Shown here: positions 7,777 to 14,917 of the stretch, in pieces | Layout: every line of letters begins with the position of its first letter | How positions within the stretch are numbered: position 1 is the first letter of the stretch | DNA from: Euryarchaeota archaeon UBA486 | GTDB taxonomy: Archaea; Thermoplasmatota; Poseidoniia; Poseidoniales; Poseidoniaceae | Direction of reading: 5' to 3' | DNA: 24,825 nucleotides | Assembly: GCA_002497765.1 (NCBI GenBank) | Contig: DAET01000010.1 | Span: 1-24,825, forward strand | The notes under the pieces: generated by a model | What the model was told of the DNA's origin: nothing | The model's database searches: none | The model's input: the letters and a program-made list of their open reading frames with translations, nothing else | Translations under genes and position numbers: made by a program

Positions 7777-9846
7777 ATGATGGAAAACATTGCCATGATT
7801 TCAGCAGGCGCAGCCGCCCTTGGTTTGGTGATTGCGTTCGTGCTCTACCAGCAAGTGAACAAAGTGAAGATCGACAACGAAGTGGTCGCTGACATCACGG
7901 ACGAAATCCAGAAGGGCGCCATGGCGTTCCTCTTTGCGGAATACCGTGTGCTCGCCATCTTCTGCGTGGCCGTCGGCGGGTTGCTGTTCGTCATCAACGA
8001 CGCCAACACGGCCATCGCCTTCTTCCTCGGTGCTGTAGCTTCCGTGTTGGCCGGCTTCTCCGGTATGCGTGCTGCTACCTCGGCCAACGGTCGAACCGCC
8101 ATGGCCGCCAAGTCCGAGGGCCGAGCAGGCGCCTTGGCCGTGTCCTACAACGGCGGCGCCGTCATGGGCCTCTCCGTCGGTGGTCTTGGCCTCCTCGGGA
8201 TTTCCCTCGTCGCCCTCTGGCTTAACGCTGAAGGTGGTGCTGACCTCTCCGCAGCTGCTGGCTTCGGTATGGGTGCCTCCTCCATTGCCCTGTTCGCTCG
8301 TGTCGGTGGTGGCATCTACACCAAGGCCGCTGACGTCGGTGCTGACCTCGTCGGTAAAGTCGAAGCAGGCATTCCTGAGGACGATCCACGCAACCCCGGT
8401 GTCATCGCTGACAACGTCGGCGACAACGTCGGTGACGTGGCCGGTATGGGTGCAGACATCTTCGAGTCCTTTGTCGGTTCCATCATCGCCGCCATGATCA
8501 TCGCCAGCACCTCGGATGGCTGGAACGTCGACTACGTGATGATGCCCATTCTCCTCGGCTTCATCGGCTACATCGCCTCCATCGTCGGTGTGTTCTCGAT
8601 GGCCATCCTGAAGAACGGTGATGACCCAGCCGTCGCCCTGCGCAACACCACGTTCATCGGCGCCGGTCTGTTCTGGCTTGGCGGCTATGGGGCCATCAGC
8701 CAAGGCTTCATCGATGTCGAAATGGGCATCATGCACTCCGTGGTGCTCGGCAGCATTGTCGGTATCCTCATCGGTCTGGTCACCGAGTACTACACGGGCA
8801 TCGAGCCTGTCATGGGTGTGCCGACCAAGGCCATCCCTCACATCGGTGAGATGTCCAAGACCGGTCCTGCTACCAACGCCATCGCCGGCCTGTCCGTCGG
8901 TATGATGTCGACCTTCATTCCCGTCGTCCTCATCGCTTTGGGCATTCTCGGAGCCAACCAGCTGGGTGGCGACACCTACGGTCTCTACTGCATTGCCATG
9001 GCGGCCATGGGCATGCTCGCTACGGTCGGCGTCACCATGACGGTTGATGCCTACGGTCCAGTGGCTGACAACGCCGGTGGTATTGCAGAGATGAGCGCCC
9101 TGGGCGACGACGTCCGCGCCATCACCGACGAACTCGACTCCATCGGCAACACCACCGCCGCCGTCGGCAAGGGCTTCGCCATTGGTTCGGCTGCACTCAC
9201 GGCGCTGGCCTTGTTCGCAGCCTACACCTCGGCCATCGGCGCCAACGGTGATACGCTTGACCTCGGTTTGACCAACCCCATGGTCGTGATCGGCCTCCTC
9301 ATCGGTGGCGGTCTGCCCTTCGTTGTGGCGGCCATGACCATGACCTCTGTGGGCAAGGCTGCCGGCGACATGGTGGTTGAAATCCGCCGCCAGTTCAAGG
9401 AAATCCCCGGTCTTCTCGAAGGCAAGGAAGGTGTGAAGCCCGACTCGCAAACCTGTGTGGACATCTCCACGAAGGCTGCCCTCCGTGAGATGATTGGCCC
9501 CGGTGTGGTGGCCGTCATTGCTCCAGTCGTGGTCGGCTACGGTCTTGGCTACGATGCATTGGGCGGGCTGCTCGCAGGGTCCTTGGTGACCGGTGTGCTC
9601 ATGGCCCTCTTCATGGCCAACGCTGGTGGTGCTTGGGACAACGCCAAGAAAGCCATCGAGCAGAACCACATTCCCGGCGCCAAGAAGGGCGACGAGGCTC
9701 ACGATGCCGCCGTCATCGGCGACACCATCGGCGACCCGTTCAAGGACACCTCCGGCCCTTCGCTGAACATTCTGATCAAACTCATGTCGATTGTGGCCGT
9801 CGTTCTCGCCGGCGCCGACGTGATGACCCAGAACGGTTTGCTCTGA
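7777..9846 (+). CDS. hppA: Membrane-bound ion-translocating inorganic pyrophosphatase, K+-dependent type
   Basis: This 689-residue integral membrane enzyme hydrolyses pyrophosphate and couples this to export of H+ or Na+. Family hallmarks are YTKAADVGADLVGK at about residues 181-194, DDPRNPGVIADNVGDNVGD at about 202-220, DIFES at 227-231 and the C-terminal DPFKDTSGPSLN. In GNTTAAVGKG (about 457-466), Ala rather than Lys after GNTT, and Gly three residues later, mark the K+-dependent subclass. Whether it moves Na+ or H+ is not settled by what I can see. Many hydrophobic helices are present throughout. The ATG at 7777 is preferred because AGGTGAT precedes it at suitable spacing; an upstream GTG at 7768 and ATG at 7780 are alternatives. 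It stands alone as a transcription unit or precedes the lipoprotein gene by 80 bases. Confidence 0.96.
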   Translation: MMENIAMISAGAAALGLVIAFVLYQQVNKVKIDNEVVADITDEIQKGAMAFLFAEYRVLAIFCVAVGGLLFVINDANTAIAFFLGAVASVLAGFSGMRAATSANGRTAMAAKSEGRAGALAVSYNGGAVMGLSVGGLGLLGISLVALWLNAEGGADLSAAAGFGMGASSIALFARVGGGIYTKAADVGADLVGKVEAGIPEDDPRNPGVIADNVGDNVGDVAGMGADIFESFVGSIIAAMIIASTSDGWNVDYVMMPILLGFIGYIASIVGVFSMAILKNGDDPAVALRNTTFIGAGLFWLGGYGAISQGFIDVEMGIMHSVVLGSIVGILIGLVTEYYTGIEPVMGVPTKAIPHIGEMSKTGPATNAIAGLSVGMMSTFIPVVLIALGILGANQLGGDTYGLYCIAMAAMGMLATVGVTMTVDAYGPVADNAGGIAEMSALGDDVRAITDELDSIGNTTAAVGKGFAIGSAALTALALFAAYTSAIGANGDTLDLGLTNPMVVIGLLIGGGLPFVVAAMTMTSVGKAAGDMVVEIRRQFKEIPGLLEGKEGVKPDSQTCVDISTKAALREMIGPGVVAVIAPVVVGYGLGYDALGGLLAGSLVTGVLMALFMANAGGAWDNAKKAIEQNHIPGAKKGDEAHDAAVIGDTIGDPFKDTSGPSLNILIKLMSIVAVVLAGADVMTQNGLL

Positions 9847-9881
9847 GCAAGAACGTCGGATGATTGAGGATTGGTCGAGAC

Positions 9882-9903
9882 AAGGCTGAGCGTTAGCCTT
9901 TCA
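9882..9903 (+). terminator. Possible hairpin terminator after hppA
   Basis: AAGGCT (9882-9887) can pair with AGCCTT (9895-9900) around a seven-base loop, followed by a single T and then C. It sits 35 bases after the pyrophosphatase stop and 25 bases before the next start. The T tract is too short for a strong terminator, so it may only attenuate or be chance. Confidence 0.3.
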
Positions 9904-9926
9904 AAGAGAGGGTGTGAGCGGCAACC

Positions 9927-10883
9927 ATGCGAAGCATGGGATTGATGGTGTGGCTCATGTTTTCGCTGAGCCTCGCCGGATGCTTGGAGGGGCCATCCGT
10001 TTCCTCGGACAACCGTGGCGACACCACGGAAGACGAACTGCGTCTTCCCTCGTGGAACATCGGCGACCAGTGGCTCTACACCTTCATCACGCCTCAGTTT
10101 GGTGAGGACAGCGCTCGTTTGGTCGTCGCTGAAGTCGACAATGAATCCGGCCTCTACCGCCTGGGCATCTCCAGCGAGCGGGAAGCGCAACGCCACGCCG
10201 TCATCAATCACAACCCCTTCCTCGGCCGAGTGACCATGGACGGATTGTCCGCCTACGAAGAGGGCGAGCCTCAGCCCGTGTTCAACTTCCCATGGAACGA
10301 GGGTGACACCTGGTCGTTCACCCTCCTCGGACAACAGTGGACGGCCATGACGGCGTCCATCTACAACGGCGTGGTGGACGTGGTCGCCGATTCCTCGGAC
10401 GGTCACCGACTGACCTACGCGTTCAGCGGGCGGGTTGGGTTCCTTGACTCGATGGTATGGACGGACGGCGAGGGCGTTGAACAACTGCGCATGGAACTCA
10501 CGCAAACCAAGACGGGCTACACCGGCGACGTGTACTTCTATCAGGCTCGAGATCTGCTCGACAGCACCTACGAGGAAAACGACAACGACATCTACGATTC
10601 CTTCTTTGACAGCGGTCACCCCGGCGGCGAGGACTGGGACGTTTTGGTTTGGTACCTCGACGTCAACATTGCACAGGGCGGCTCGGGGACGCTCTCCATG
10701 AAAGATCATCAGGGCGCTTCACCGCTGACCCGAGCGTGGGGGTCCGGCGCTTCAGAGAAAGGCGCCATCGGCACCATTCCATCGCTCTCGGGCGATTATT
10801 CCCTCACCATCACCCTTCGTGGGCAGTCCTCCGAACTTCACCTGAAGGTCGCCGGCGGCATCATCACCCAGTGGACCTTGTGA
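9927..10883 (+). CDS. Predicted secreted lipoprotein of unknown function
   Basis: This is a 318-residue protein with a hydrophobic signal sequence and a lipobox-like LAGC, which puts the acylated Cys at residue 19. The mature part is Trp- and acid-rich and looks beta-structured, with repeated short strands such as GDQWLYTF, GDTWSFTLLGQQW and DVLVWYLDVNI. No enzymatic motif is recognised. The ATG at 9927 begins the signal peptide and is preferred; ATG codons at residues 4 and 7 could also serve. The protein would be tethered on the outer face of the membrane. The hydrolase gene starts nine bases after its stop, so the two are likely cotranscribed. Confidence 0.82.
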   Translation: MRSMGLMVWLMFSLSLAGCLEGPSVSSDNRGDTTEDELRLPSWNIGDQWLYTFITPQFGEDSARLVVAEVDNESGLYRLGISSEREAQRHAVINHNPFLGRVTMDGLSAYEEGEPQPVFNFPWNEGDTWSFTLLGQQWTAMTASIYNGVVDVVADSSDGHRLTYAFSGRVGFLDSMVWTDGEGVEQLRMELTQTKTGYTGDVYFYQARDLLDSTYEENDNDIYDSFFDSGHPGGEDWDVLVWYLDVNIAQGGSGTLSMKDHQGASPLTRAWGSGASEKGAIGTIPSLSGDYSLTITLRGQSSELHLKVAGGIITQWTL

Positions 10884-10892
10884 GGTGGTGAC

Positions 10893-11495
10893 GTGCCGAC
10901 CCTCATCATGATGCACGGCATGACCGGTGACGCATCCATGATGCGGCCGTTTGCTGAGAAGATCCTGCCTGAAGGCTGGACGCTGCTGGTCCCAGAGGCT
11001 CGCTACAAGCACCCCGTTCGAGGCTTCACGTGGTGGCGCTACGAGGATTTTGACGCCGACGTGACCCGAAGGATGATGCTCTCAAGGAAGGAATTGATGG
11101 ACGTGGATTCCAGCCTCTCTCAATTGGAAAAACTCATCGCAGAAGAAGCACCGATGGGGCCGTTGGTGGTTGGGGGATTTTCCCAAGGCGGCGCTATGGC
11201 GCAGGAGTTGCTTCAACTGCCCATCGCCGATCGTATCCAAGGCGTCGTCTGCATGGCTACTCGCCTCGTTCGTCCAATGGAACTTCGTCTGCGTCTGAAC
11301 GAACTCGAATCCAAACGTCTGTTTTGGATGCACGGCGAAAAGGATGTTCGGGTCCCCATCGAGGACGGTTGGGCCATCGCTCATCTTTTCGAGTCGGCGG
11401 GTTGGGCCGTGGAACTCATTGAACACCAGAAAGGCCACATGATCCCCATCGAACACCATCAAGCCCTGAGGGAGTGGCTCACGACGTTTTCCTGA
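10893..11495 (+). CDS. Alpha/beta hydrolase, phospholipase/carboxylesterase-like
   Basis: This 200-residue serine hydrolase is of the compact esterase/lysophospholipase type. An oxyanion-region LIMMHGMTGD is near residues 4-13. The nucleophile elbow GFSQGG is at 95-100 with Ser97, followed by Asp151 in HGEKDVRVP and His182 in KGHMIP, so the full catalytic triad is present. The start is GTG at 10893, five bases after a GAGGTGGTG-like ribosome-binding site that overlaps the end of the lipoprotein gene. There is no signal peptide, so it should be cytoplasmic and the substrate is unknown. Its last 17 bases overlap the convergent glutaredoxin gene. Confidence 0.9.
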   Translation: MPTLIMMHGMTGDASMMRPFAEKILPEGWTLLVPEARYKHPVRGFTWWRYEDFDADVTRRMMLSRKELMDVDSSLSQLEKLIAEEAPMGPLVVGGFSQGGAMAQELLQLPIADRIQGVVCMATRLVRPMELRLRLNELESKRLFWMHGEKDVRVPIEDGWAIAHLFESAGWAVELIEHQKGHMIPIEHHQALREWLTTFS

Positions 11496-11763
11496 GATAG
11501 CGGTTGGTTTCATCGAACCCGCCGATGAACATCGGCTGCTCGCCACGAAGATCAAACACCACGGGTACGGTACGGTGGCCGGTGGCTTGAACAACCGCCA
11601 TGCGCATCCCGTCGTGCTCGTCAAAATTGTATTCGGTGAAAGTAAGCTCCTTCCTGTTCAGGAGATTCTTCAGCGCACGGCAGTATCCGCAGAAGTTTCC
11701 AGTGTAGACCAGAAAATCGGTTTCGCAGGCTGCTGCATGTTCAAGCACCACGGCTTCAGACAT
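11479..11763 (-). CDS. Glutaredoxin-family thiol oxidoreductase
   Basis: This is a 94-residue thioredoxin-fold protein. The redox site is FCGYC (Cys25 and Cys28) after the strand FLVYTGN. The cis-proline motif TVP is at 65-67, followed by VVFDLRGEQPMFIGGFDE, which matches the glutathione- or low-molecular-weight-thiol-binding GGFD region. The ATG at 11763 follows GGAGGGG at seven-base spacing and also lies about 27 bases from a TATA-like box, so a start there is well supported. The gene converges on, and overlaps by 17 bases, the hydrolase gene. The natural thiol partner in this organism is unknown. Confidence 0.9.
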   Translation of the reverse strand: MSEAVVLEHAAACETDFLVYTGNFCGYCRALKNLLNRKELTFTEYNFDEHDGMRMAVVQATGHRTVPVVFDLRGEQPMFIGGFDETNRYLRKTS

Positions 11764-11785
11764 GATTGCACCCCTCCGCCCGACC

Positions 11786-11793
11786 GATATAAC
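11786..11793 (-). promoter_or_regulatory. TATA-like box for the glutaredoxin gene
   Basis: On the minus strand this reads GTTATATC, centred about 27 bases before the glutaredoxin ATG, which would place transcription start at or very near the start codon. A Shine-Dalgarno-like GGAGGGG also lies between them, so both cannot be used in the usual way unless transcription begins slightly upstream. Confidence 0.4.
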
Positions 11794-11866
11794 GCCTTGG
11801 CCGCTGTGCCCACCGCCGCCTTTCGGCTTGGATAACTTCAATTATCGGCGGTGAGAAAATCGGGTT

Positions 11867-12064
11867 ATGCCTACGATGGCTTGCATCGATTGCGGAGCCG
11901 TCCATGTCGAGGCGGCTTCTTGGCAAGCGATGCTCGTCAAGATGATGCCGCATTACTTTGAGGCCCATCATGACATCATTGCGGGTCATCGAGACCATCC
12001 CAAAGGAGCGTGGATGGAGCGATTCATGGTGGCGTTTGATGCGGCCACGGCATCCGATGATTGA
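11867..12064 (+). CDS. Tiny Cys/His-rich protein, possible zinc binder
   Basis: This is a predicted 65-residue protein that begins with MACIDCG (CxxC, Cys6 and Cys9 from the first Met). Histidines follow in HYFEAHHDIIAGHRDH, with a mostly helical central part. The Cys pair and the spaced His residues suggest a small zinc-bound fold, but I do not recognise a family. The ATG at 11867 has GGTGAG about ten bases upstream; a second ATG three codons later is equally close to the CxxC. It is divergent from glutaredoxin and 68 bases before the flavoprotein gene on the same strand. Coding status rests on the strong composition and context. Confidence 0.6.
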   Translation: MPTMACIDCGAVHVEAASWQAMLVKMMPHYFEAHHDIIAGHRDHPKGAWMERFMVAFDAATASDD

Positions 12065-12100
12065 TTCACACGGCTCGCCGGTCGGTGGCGTGATACGGCC

Positions 12101-12110
12101 AATGATAAAC
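12101..12110 (+). promoter_or_regulatory. TATA-like box for the flavoprotein-pirin pair
   Basis: AATGATAAAC is centred about 28 bases ahead of the ATG at 12133, the distance expected for a leaderless or nearly leaderless archaeal transcript. A GGGAGG sequence lies only two bases before the ATG, too close to act as a normal ribosome-binding site. Confidence 0.4.
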
Positions 12111-12132
12111 CGGGTGCCACCTTCGGGAGGAC

Positions 12133-12633
12133 ATGGCAAACCTCGTGTTTATCCACGCCTCGGATGGAAACAACGCTGCCCTGGCCCACGAGGTGGAGGG
12201 TTATGCTGTTGATATGGGCCATACGGTGGAGCACGTTTCCCTGAACGCCTATGACTTTCCTGTCTACACGGTGGCACACGAAAAGGCCACGCCGGTGCTT
12301 GAGGGCCTGGCCGAACTCATCGAGGTGATGGACCGGGGCGATGCATGGTTTGTGTTTGCCCCCGAATACAACGGCTCCTACCCGCCTGTCCTGAACAACG
12401 CCATCGCTTGGTTGAGCCGCGAGGGCGATGATTTCCGACGCCTTTTCCGAGACCGAACCGTGGCCCTCGGAACACATTCCGGGGGCGGTGGTCAGCACGT
12501 CATCATGGCCATGCGGATGCAATTCTCCTTCCTCGGTTGCATCGTGCTGGGGCGCTCGCTCGTCACCAACAAGAACAAGGCTGCCAATCCAGAAACCATC
12601 AACGCCATGCTCAACGCCATGACCAAGGAGTGA
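12133..12633 (+). CDS. NADPH-dependent FMN reductase-like flavoprotein
   Basis: This 166-residue protein is a flavodoxin-fold reductase. The key stretch is FAPEYNGSYPPVLNNAIAWL at about residues 75-94, the isoalloxazine-binding region of NAD(P)H-dependent FMN reductases and azoreductases. A later GTHSGGGGQH (about 113-122) fits the second flavin/NADPH loop. The N-terminal phosphate loop is atypical: after strand ANLVFIHAS comes DGNNAAL rather than the common GSLRxxS. Residual reductase activity on FMN, quinones or metals is plausible, but the substrate is unknown. The pirin gene starts five bases after the stop, so the pair forms a unit. Confidence 0.87.
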   Translation: MANLVFIHASDGNNAALAHEVEGYAVDMGHTVEHVSLNAYDFPVYTVAHEKATPVLEGLAELIEVMDRGDAWFVFAPEYNGSYPPVLNNAIAWLSREGDDFRRLFRDRTVALGTHSGGGGQHVIMAMRMQFSFLGCIVLGRSLVTNKNKAANPETINAMLNAMTKE

Positions 12634-12638
12634 CCAAC

Positions 12639-13478
12639 ATGAACCGTTCCCTGAAATCCATCGTACCCACGCACACCGTTCTCGAGGGAGGCGGCTTCAA
12701 AGTCCGACGCCCCGCTGCCATGGGCCGTTTGATGAGCCCGTTCTTGCTTCTTGACGAAATGGGGCCTGTCAATTACGCACCGGGCGAAGCCGTCGGTGCA
12801 CCCGACCACCCCCACCGCGGTTTCGAAACCGTCACGTATCTTTTGGCCGGTGGTATGAAGCACGCCGATTCGGCTGGCAACAGGGGTGATTTGAACCCCG
12901 GCGATGTGCAATGGATGACCGCCGGTCGCGGCGTCATTCACTCCGAACTCCCTCAAGACCACATGATGGAAAACGGGGGCCTGATGCACGGTTTCCAAAT
13001 TTGGGTCAACCTTCCAGCGAAGGACAAGATGATGCCGCCACGCTACCAAGACATCCCGTCGGCCGACCTTCCCGAAATCACCAGCGAAGACGGCCAGGTT
13101 TGGGCGAAGGTCATCGCGGGAGAAGCATTGGGTGTCCAAGCCGTCATTGACACCGTCATCCCCATCACGTACATTCACCTCAAACTCAAACCGGGCGCCA
13201 ACTATGTGCATGCGTGCGAGCACGACCACAACGTCATGCTCTATGCCTTCGGGGGCTCGATGGACGTCGAAGGCCGCTCCCTTCACGATGGCGGCCTTGG
13301 CTTGCTTTCGCAGGGCGACGCGGTCTCCATCACGGCTGAGGAGGACGGTGCTGAAGTGTTGATCCTTGGCGGTCCGGAGCTCGGCGAGCCCATCGCACGC
13401 TACGGCCCCTTCGTGATGAACACACGACAAGAAATCTACCAGGCCATCGAGGACTACAACAACGGCACGTTGGCGTGA
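12639..13478 (+). CDS. Pirin family cupin protein
   Basis: This is a 279-residue bicupin. The metal ligands of the pirin family are all present: His57 and His59 in DHPHRGFETVTYL, and His101 and Glu103 in GRGVIHSELP. The C-terminal cupin lacks such ligands, as is usual. Some pirins have quercetin dioxygenase activity and others act as redox sensors or partners; which applies here cannot be told. The ATG at 12639 follows AAGGAG at suitable spacing and yields the standard N-terminus. A longer in-frame start at 12537 lies within the flavoprotein gene and adds an Arg/Gln-rich out-of-frame stretch, so it was rejected. Confidence 0.94.
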   Translation: MNRSLKSIVPTHTVLEGGGFKVRRPAAMGRLMSPFLLLDEMGPVNYAPGEAVGAPDHPHRGFETVTYLLAGGMKHADSAGNRGDLNPGDVQWMTAGRGVIHSELPQDHMMENGGLMHGFQIWVNLPAKDKMMPPRYQDIPSADLPEITSEDGQVWAKVIAGEALGVQAVIDTVIPITYIHLKLKPGANYVHACEHDHNVMLYAFGGSMDVEGRSLHDGGLGLLSQGDAVSITAEEDGAEVLILGGPELGEPIARYGPFVMNTRQEIYQAIEDYNNGTLA

Positions 13479-13506
13479 GCGTCGCTTGCTTGCCGCAAAG
13501 AACCCT

Positions 13507-13974
13507 TCAGAGGGCCTTTGCTGCCTGCACAACTTCGTTGTAATCGGGTTCAACACCCGGGTTTTCTGCAACCCAACGGTACTGGATAACACCAGCGCCG
13601 TCCACGATGACGACAACACGGTTGGCACAGATGTAGCCGTCAATGCCGCCAAGGCCGACGAAAGCTGCATCGTAAGCGGTGACGGCGGTTCGGTCGAGGT
13701 CGGACAAGAGCTCGAATTCGAGGTTGTATTTCCGGGCGAATTCGGCATTGGCCCATGGCGAGTCTACACTGATGCCAAGAACGACAGCGTCGGACGCATT
13801 CAAGGCAGCCATGTTGTCCTGAAATGCGCACATCTCTTTGTCACAAACTCCGGTGAAAGCACCTGGGTAGAAGGCCAAAATCACGGTTTTACCAGCGTAT
13901 TCGGAAAGTGAAACTTCACGCTTGTCAGTGGCTCTCAGGGTAAAGGCAGGGGCGGCGTCTCCAACGTTGACCAT
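13507..13974 (-). CDS. Peroxiredoxin, PrxQ/Bcp-like thiol peroxidase
   Basis: This 155-residue AhpC/TSA-family enzyme reduces hydrogen peroxide and organic peroxides. The active-site motif PGAFTGVC (P-x3-T-x2-C) gives peroxidatic Cys44, and Cys49 five residues later matches the C-x4-C arrangement of PrxQ/Bcp, so an intramolecular disulfide is likely. The fold is complete through SVDSPWANAEFARKY and FELLSDLDRTAV. The ATG at 13974 is chosen because a TATA-like box lies about 30 bases upstream and the domain starts immediately. Pirin and this gene converge with a 28-base gap. Reduction by the nearby glutaredoxin is possible but inferred. Confidence 0.94.
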   Translation of the reverse strand: MVNVGDAAPAFTLRATDKREVSLSEYAGKTVILAFYPGAFTGVCDKEMCAFQDNMAALNASDAVVLGISVDSPWANAEFARKYNLEFELLSDLDRTAVTAYDAAFVGLGGIDGYICANRVVVIVDGAGVIQYRWVAENPGVEPDYNEVVQAAKAL

Positions 13975-14000
13975 GTCGGTAAGGCCGTGAATCAAGCACC

Positions 14001-14008
14001 TATACTTT
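14001..14008 (-). promoter_or_regulatory. TATA-like box for the peroxiredoxin gene
   Basis: On the minus strand the sequence AAAGTATA is centred about 30 bases from the ATG at 13974, consistent with a leaderless or few-base leader transcript. No ribosome-binding site is seen before that ATG, which supports this reading. Confidence 0.5.
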
Positions 14009-14095
14009 CTCAAGGAATTTCATGGCAATCGTGTCCAAAGCGACAAGAATACAATGTCCATGTTTCGTTATTAAGGGGCGACTGGGAGCCTATTA

Positions 14096-14170
14096 TGCTC
14101 GCGCCGGGATTCGAACCCGGGTCGACGGGATGAAAACCCGTAATGATGGACCTGACTACACCACGCGAGC
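14096..14170 (-). tRNA. tRNA-Glu (anticodon UUC)
   Basis: On the minus strand the acceptor stem GCTCGCG pairs perfectly with CGCGAGC. The T arm CCGGG-TTCGAAT-CCCGG is complete. The anticodon arm ACGGG-TTTTCAT-CCCGT gives anticodon TTC, for Glu. The D arm GTG(TAGTCAGGTCCAT)CAT with GG at 18-19 matches archaeal tRNA-Glu, including the U13/U22 non-pair. The discriminator base is A and CCA is not encoded. There is no intron. Confidence 0.96.
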
Positions 14171-14194
14171 GGTGATTGCCCCACTGACGCCCTG

Positions 14195-14203
14195 TTCATA
14201 ACC
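14195..14203 (-). promoter_or_regulatory. TATA-like box for tRNA-Glu
   Basis: On the minus strand GGTTATGAA is centred about 29 bases before the mature tRNA 5' end, the position expected for an archaeal tRNA promoter. It contains the same TTATGAA core as the elements before hppA and the ABC ATPase. Confidence 0.55.
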
Positions 14204-14228
14204 GTTCCCGTGGAGAGCAGTTGTCCTC

Positions 14229-14840
14229 TTACTGGCCCGCAGCCGGTGCTTGAGGGCCGAGGTCGGACCACCAACGCCAGGCCAACCATGCACCGCCAAG
14301 GGTGACGATCATCACCACGGCGAGTAGAATTTCGTTGTCAAGGACCCACATGATGGTCTCAAGAGCACGCTCGCCGTACAGACCGATGAGCACTGCCTCG
14401 AGCCCAAACCTCAAGCTTCGGCCGAGAAGTCCAGCGACGATGAACGGTTTCTTGGCCATGTGGCCCATGCCTGCCATCCATCCCAGCACCTTGTAGGGGA
14501 TGGGTGAGACGGCGGCGATGAAGATGCCCAAGGTGCCGTAAGTGGCCGTGAGGTGTTCGAGTTTGATCAGGTGCTTCTCCTGGCCGAACCGCTTCATGAG
14601 GAAGGTGCCCCATCGTTGGCCGATCCAATACCCCACCAGAGAACCGAGCACGGAGGCAACGGTGACCACCAACCAGAGCCACACCACCAACGGGGTGTCA
14701 CCCATGGCGTTGACCAGCATGGGAATGTAGAGCAAGTCGGGCGGAATCGGTTGAACGATGGCCTCGGTGAAGGAAAGGACGAACAGGCTGGCAGGACCGA
14801 AGACGTCGAACGCCTCCAAAATGGTGTCCTTCCAACTCAT
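14229..14840 (-). CDS. YqaA/DedA-type membrane protein (SNARE-associated family)
   Basis: This 203-residue polytopic membrane protein is of the VTT/DedA superfamily. Diagnostic parts are FTEAIVQPIPPDLL near residues 22-35, the glycine-rich LGSLVGYWIGQRWG, and SPIPYKVLGWMAGMG, where the SPIPYK version points to the YqaA subgroup rather than classical DedA. Such proteins are linked to lipid scrambling or membrane homeostasis, but the activity of this subgroup is not established. The ATG at 14840 begins the usual N-terminus; GAGGAGG lies 13 bases upstream. Its stop is 58 bases before the tRNA-Glu on the same strand, with the tRNA's own TATA-like box between. Confidence 0.88.
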   Translation of the reverse strand: MSWKDTILEAFDVFGPASLFVLSFTEAIVQPIPPDLLYIPMLVNAMGDTPLVVWLWLVVTVASVLGSLVGYWIGQRWGTFLMKRFGQEKHLIKLEHLTATYGTLGIFIAAVSPIPYKVLGWMAGMGHMAKKPFIVAGLLGRSLRFGLEAVLIGLYGERALETIMWVLDNEILLAVVMIVTLGGAWLAWRWWSDLGPQAPAAGQ

Positions 14841-14917
14841 GGTGACTGCTGTGCCTCCTCTTTCAAGAAGATAGGGGTGAGCGGTGCCTTCATGGTGCGG
14901 GTTGTGGTGTTCGTACC

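Noticed and set aside
7801..9702. A 633-codon open frame on the minus strand across the pyrophosphatase gene
   Set aside because: The plus-strand reading is an unmistakable membrane pyrophosphatase. The minus-strand translation is His/Asp/Gly-rich without domains, as expected from the reverse reading of a GC-rich gene.
9699..10709. A 336-codon minus-strand frame spanning the end of hppA and the lipoprotein gene
   Set aside because: It covers two well-supported plus-strand genes and the gap between them, and shows no domain.
12492..13748. A 418-codon minus-strand frame across pirin and part of the peroxiredoxin gene
   Set aside because: Both pirin metal ligands and the peroxiredoxin active site are in other frames, and this frame has no motif.
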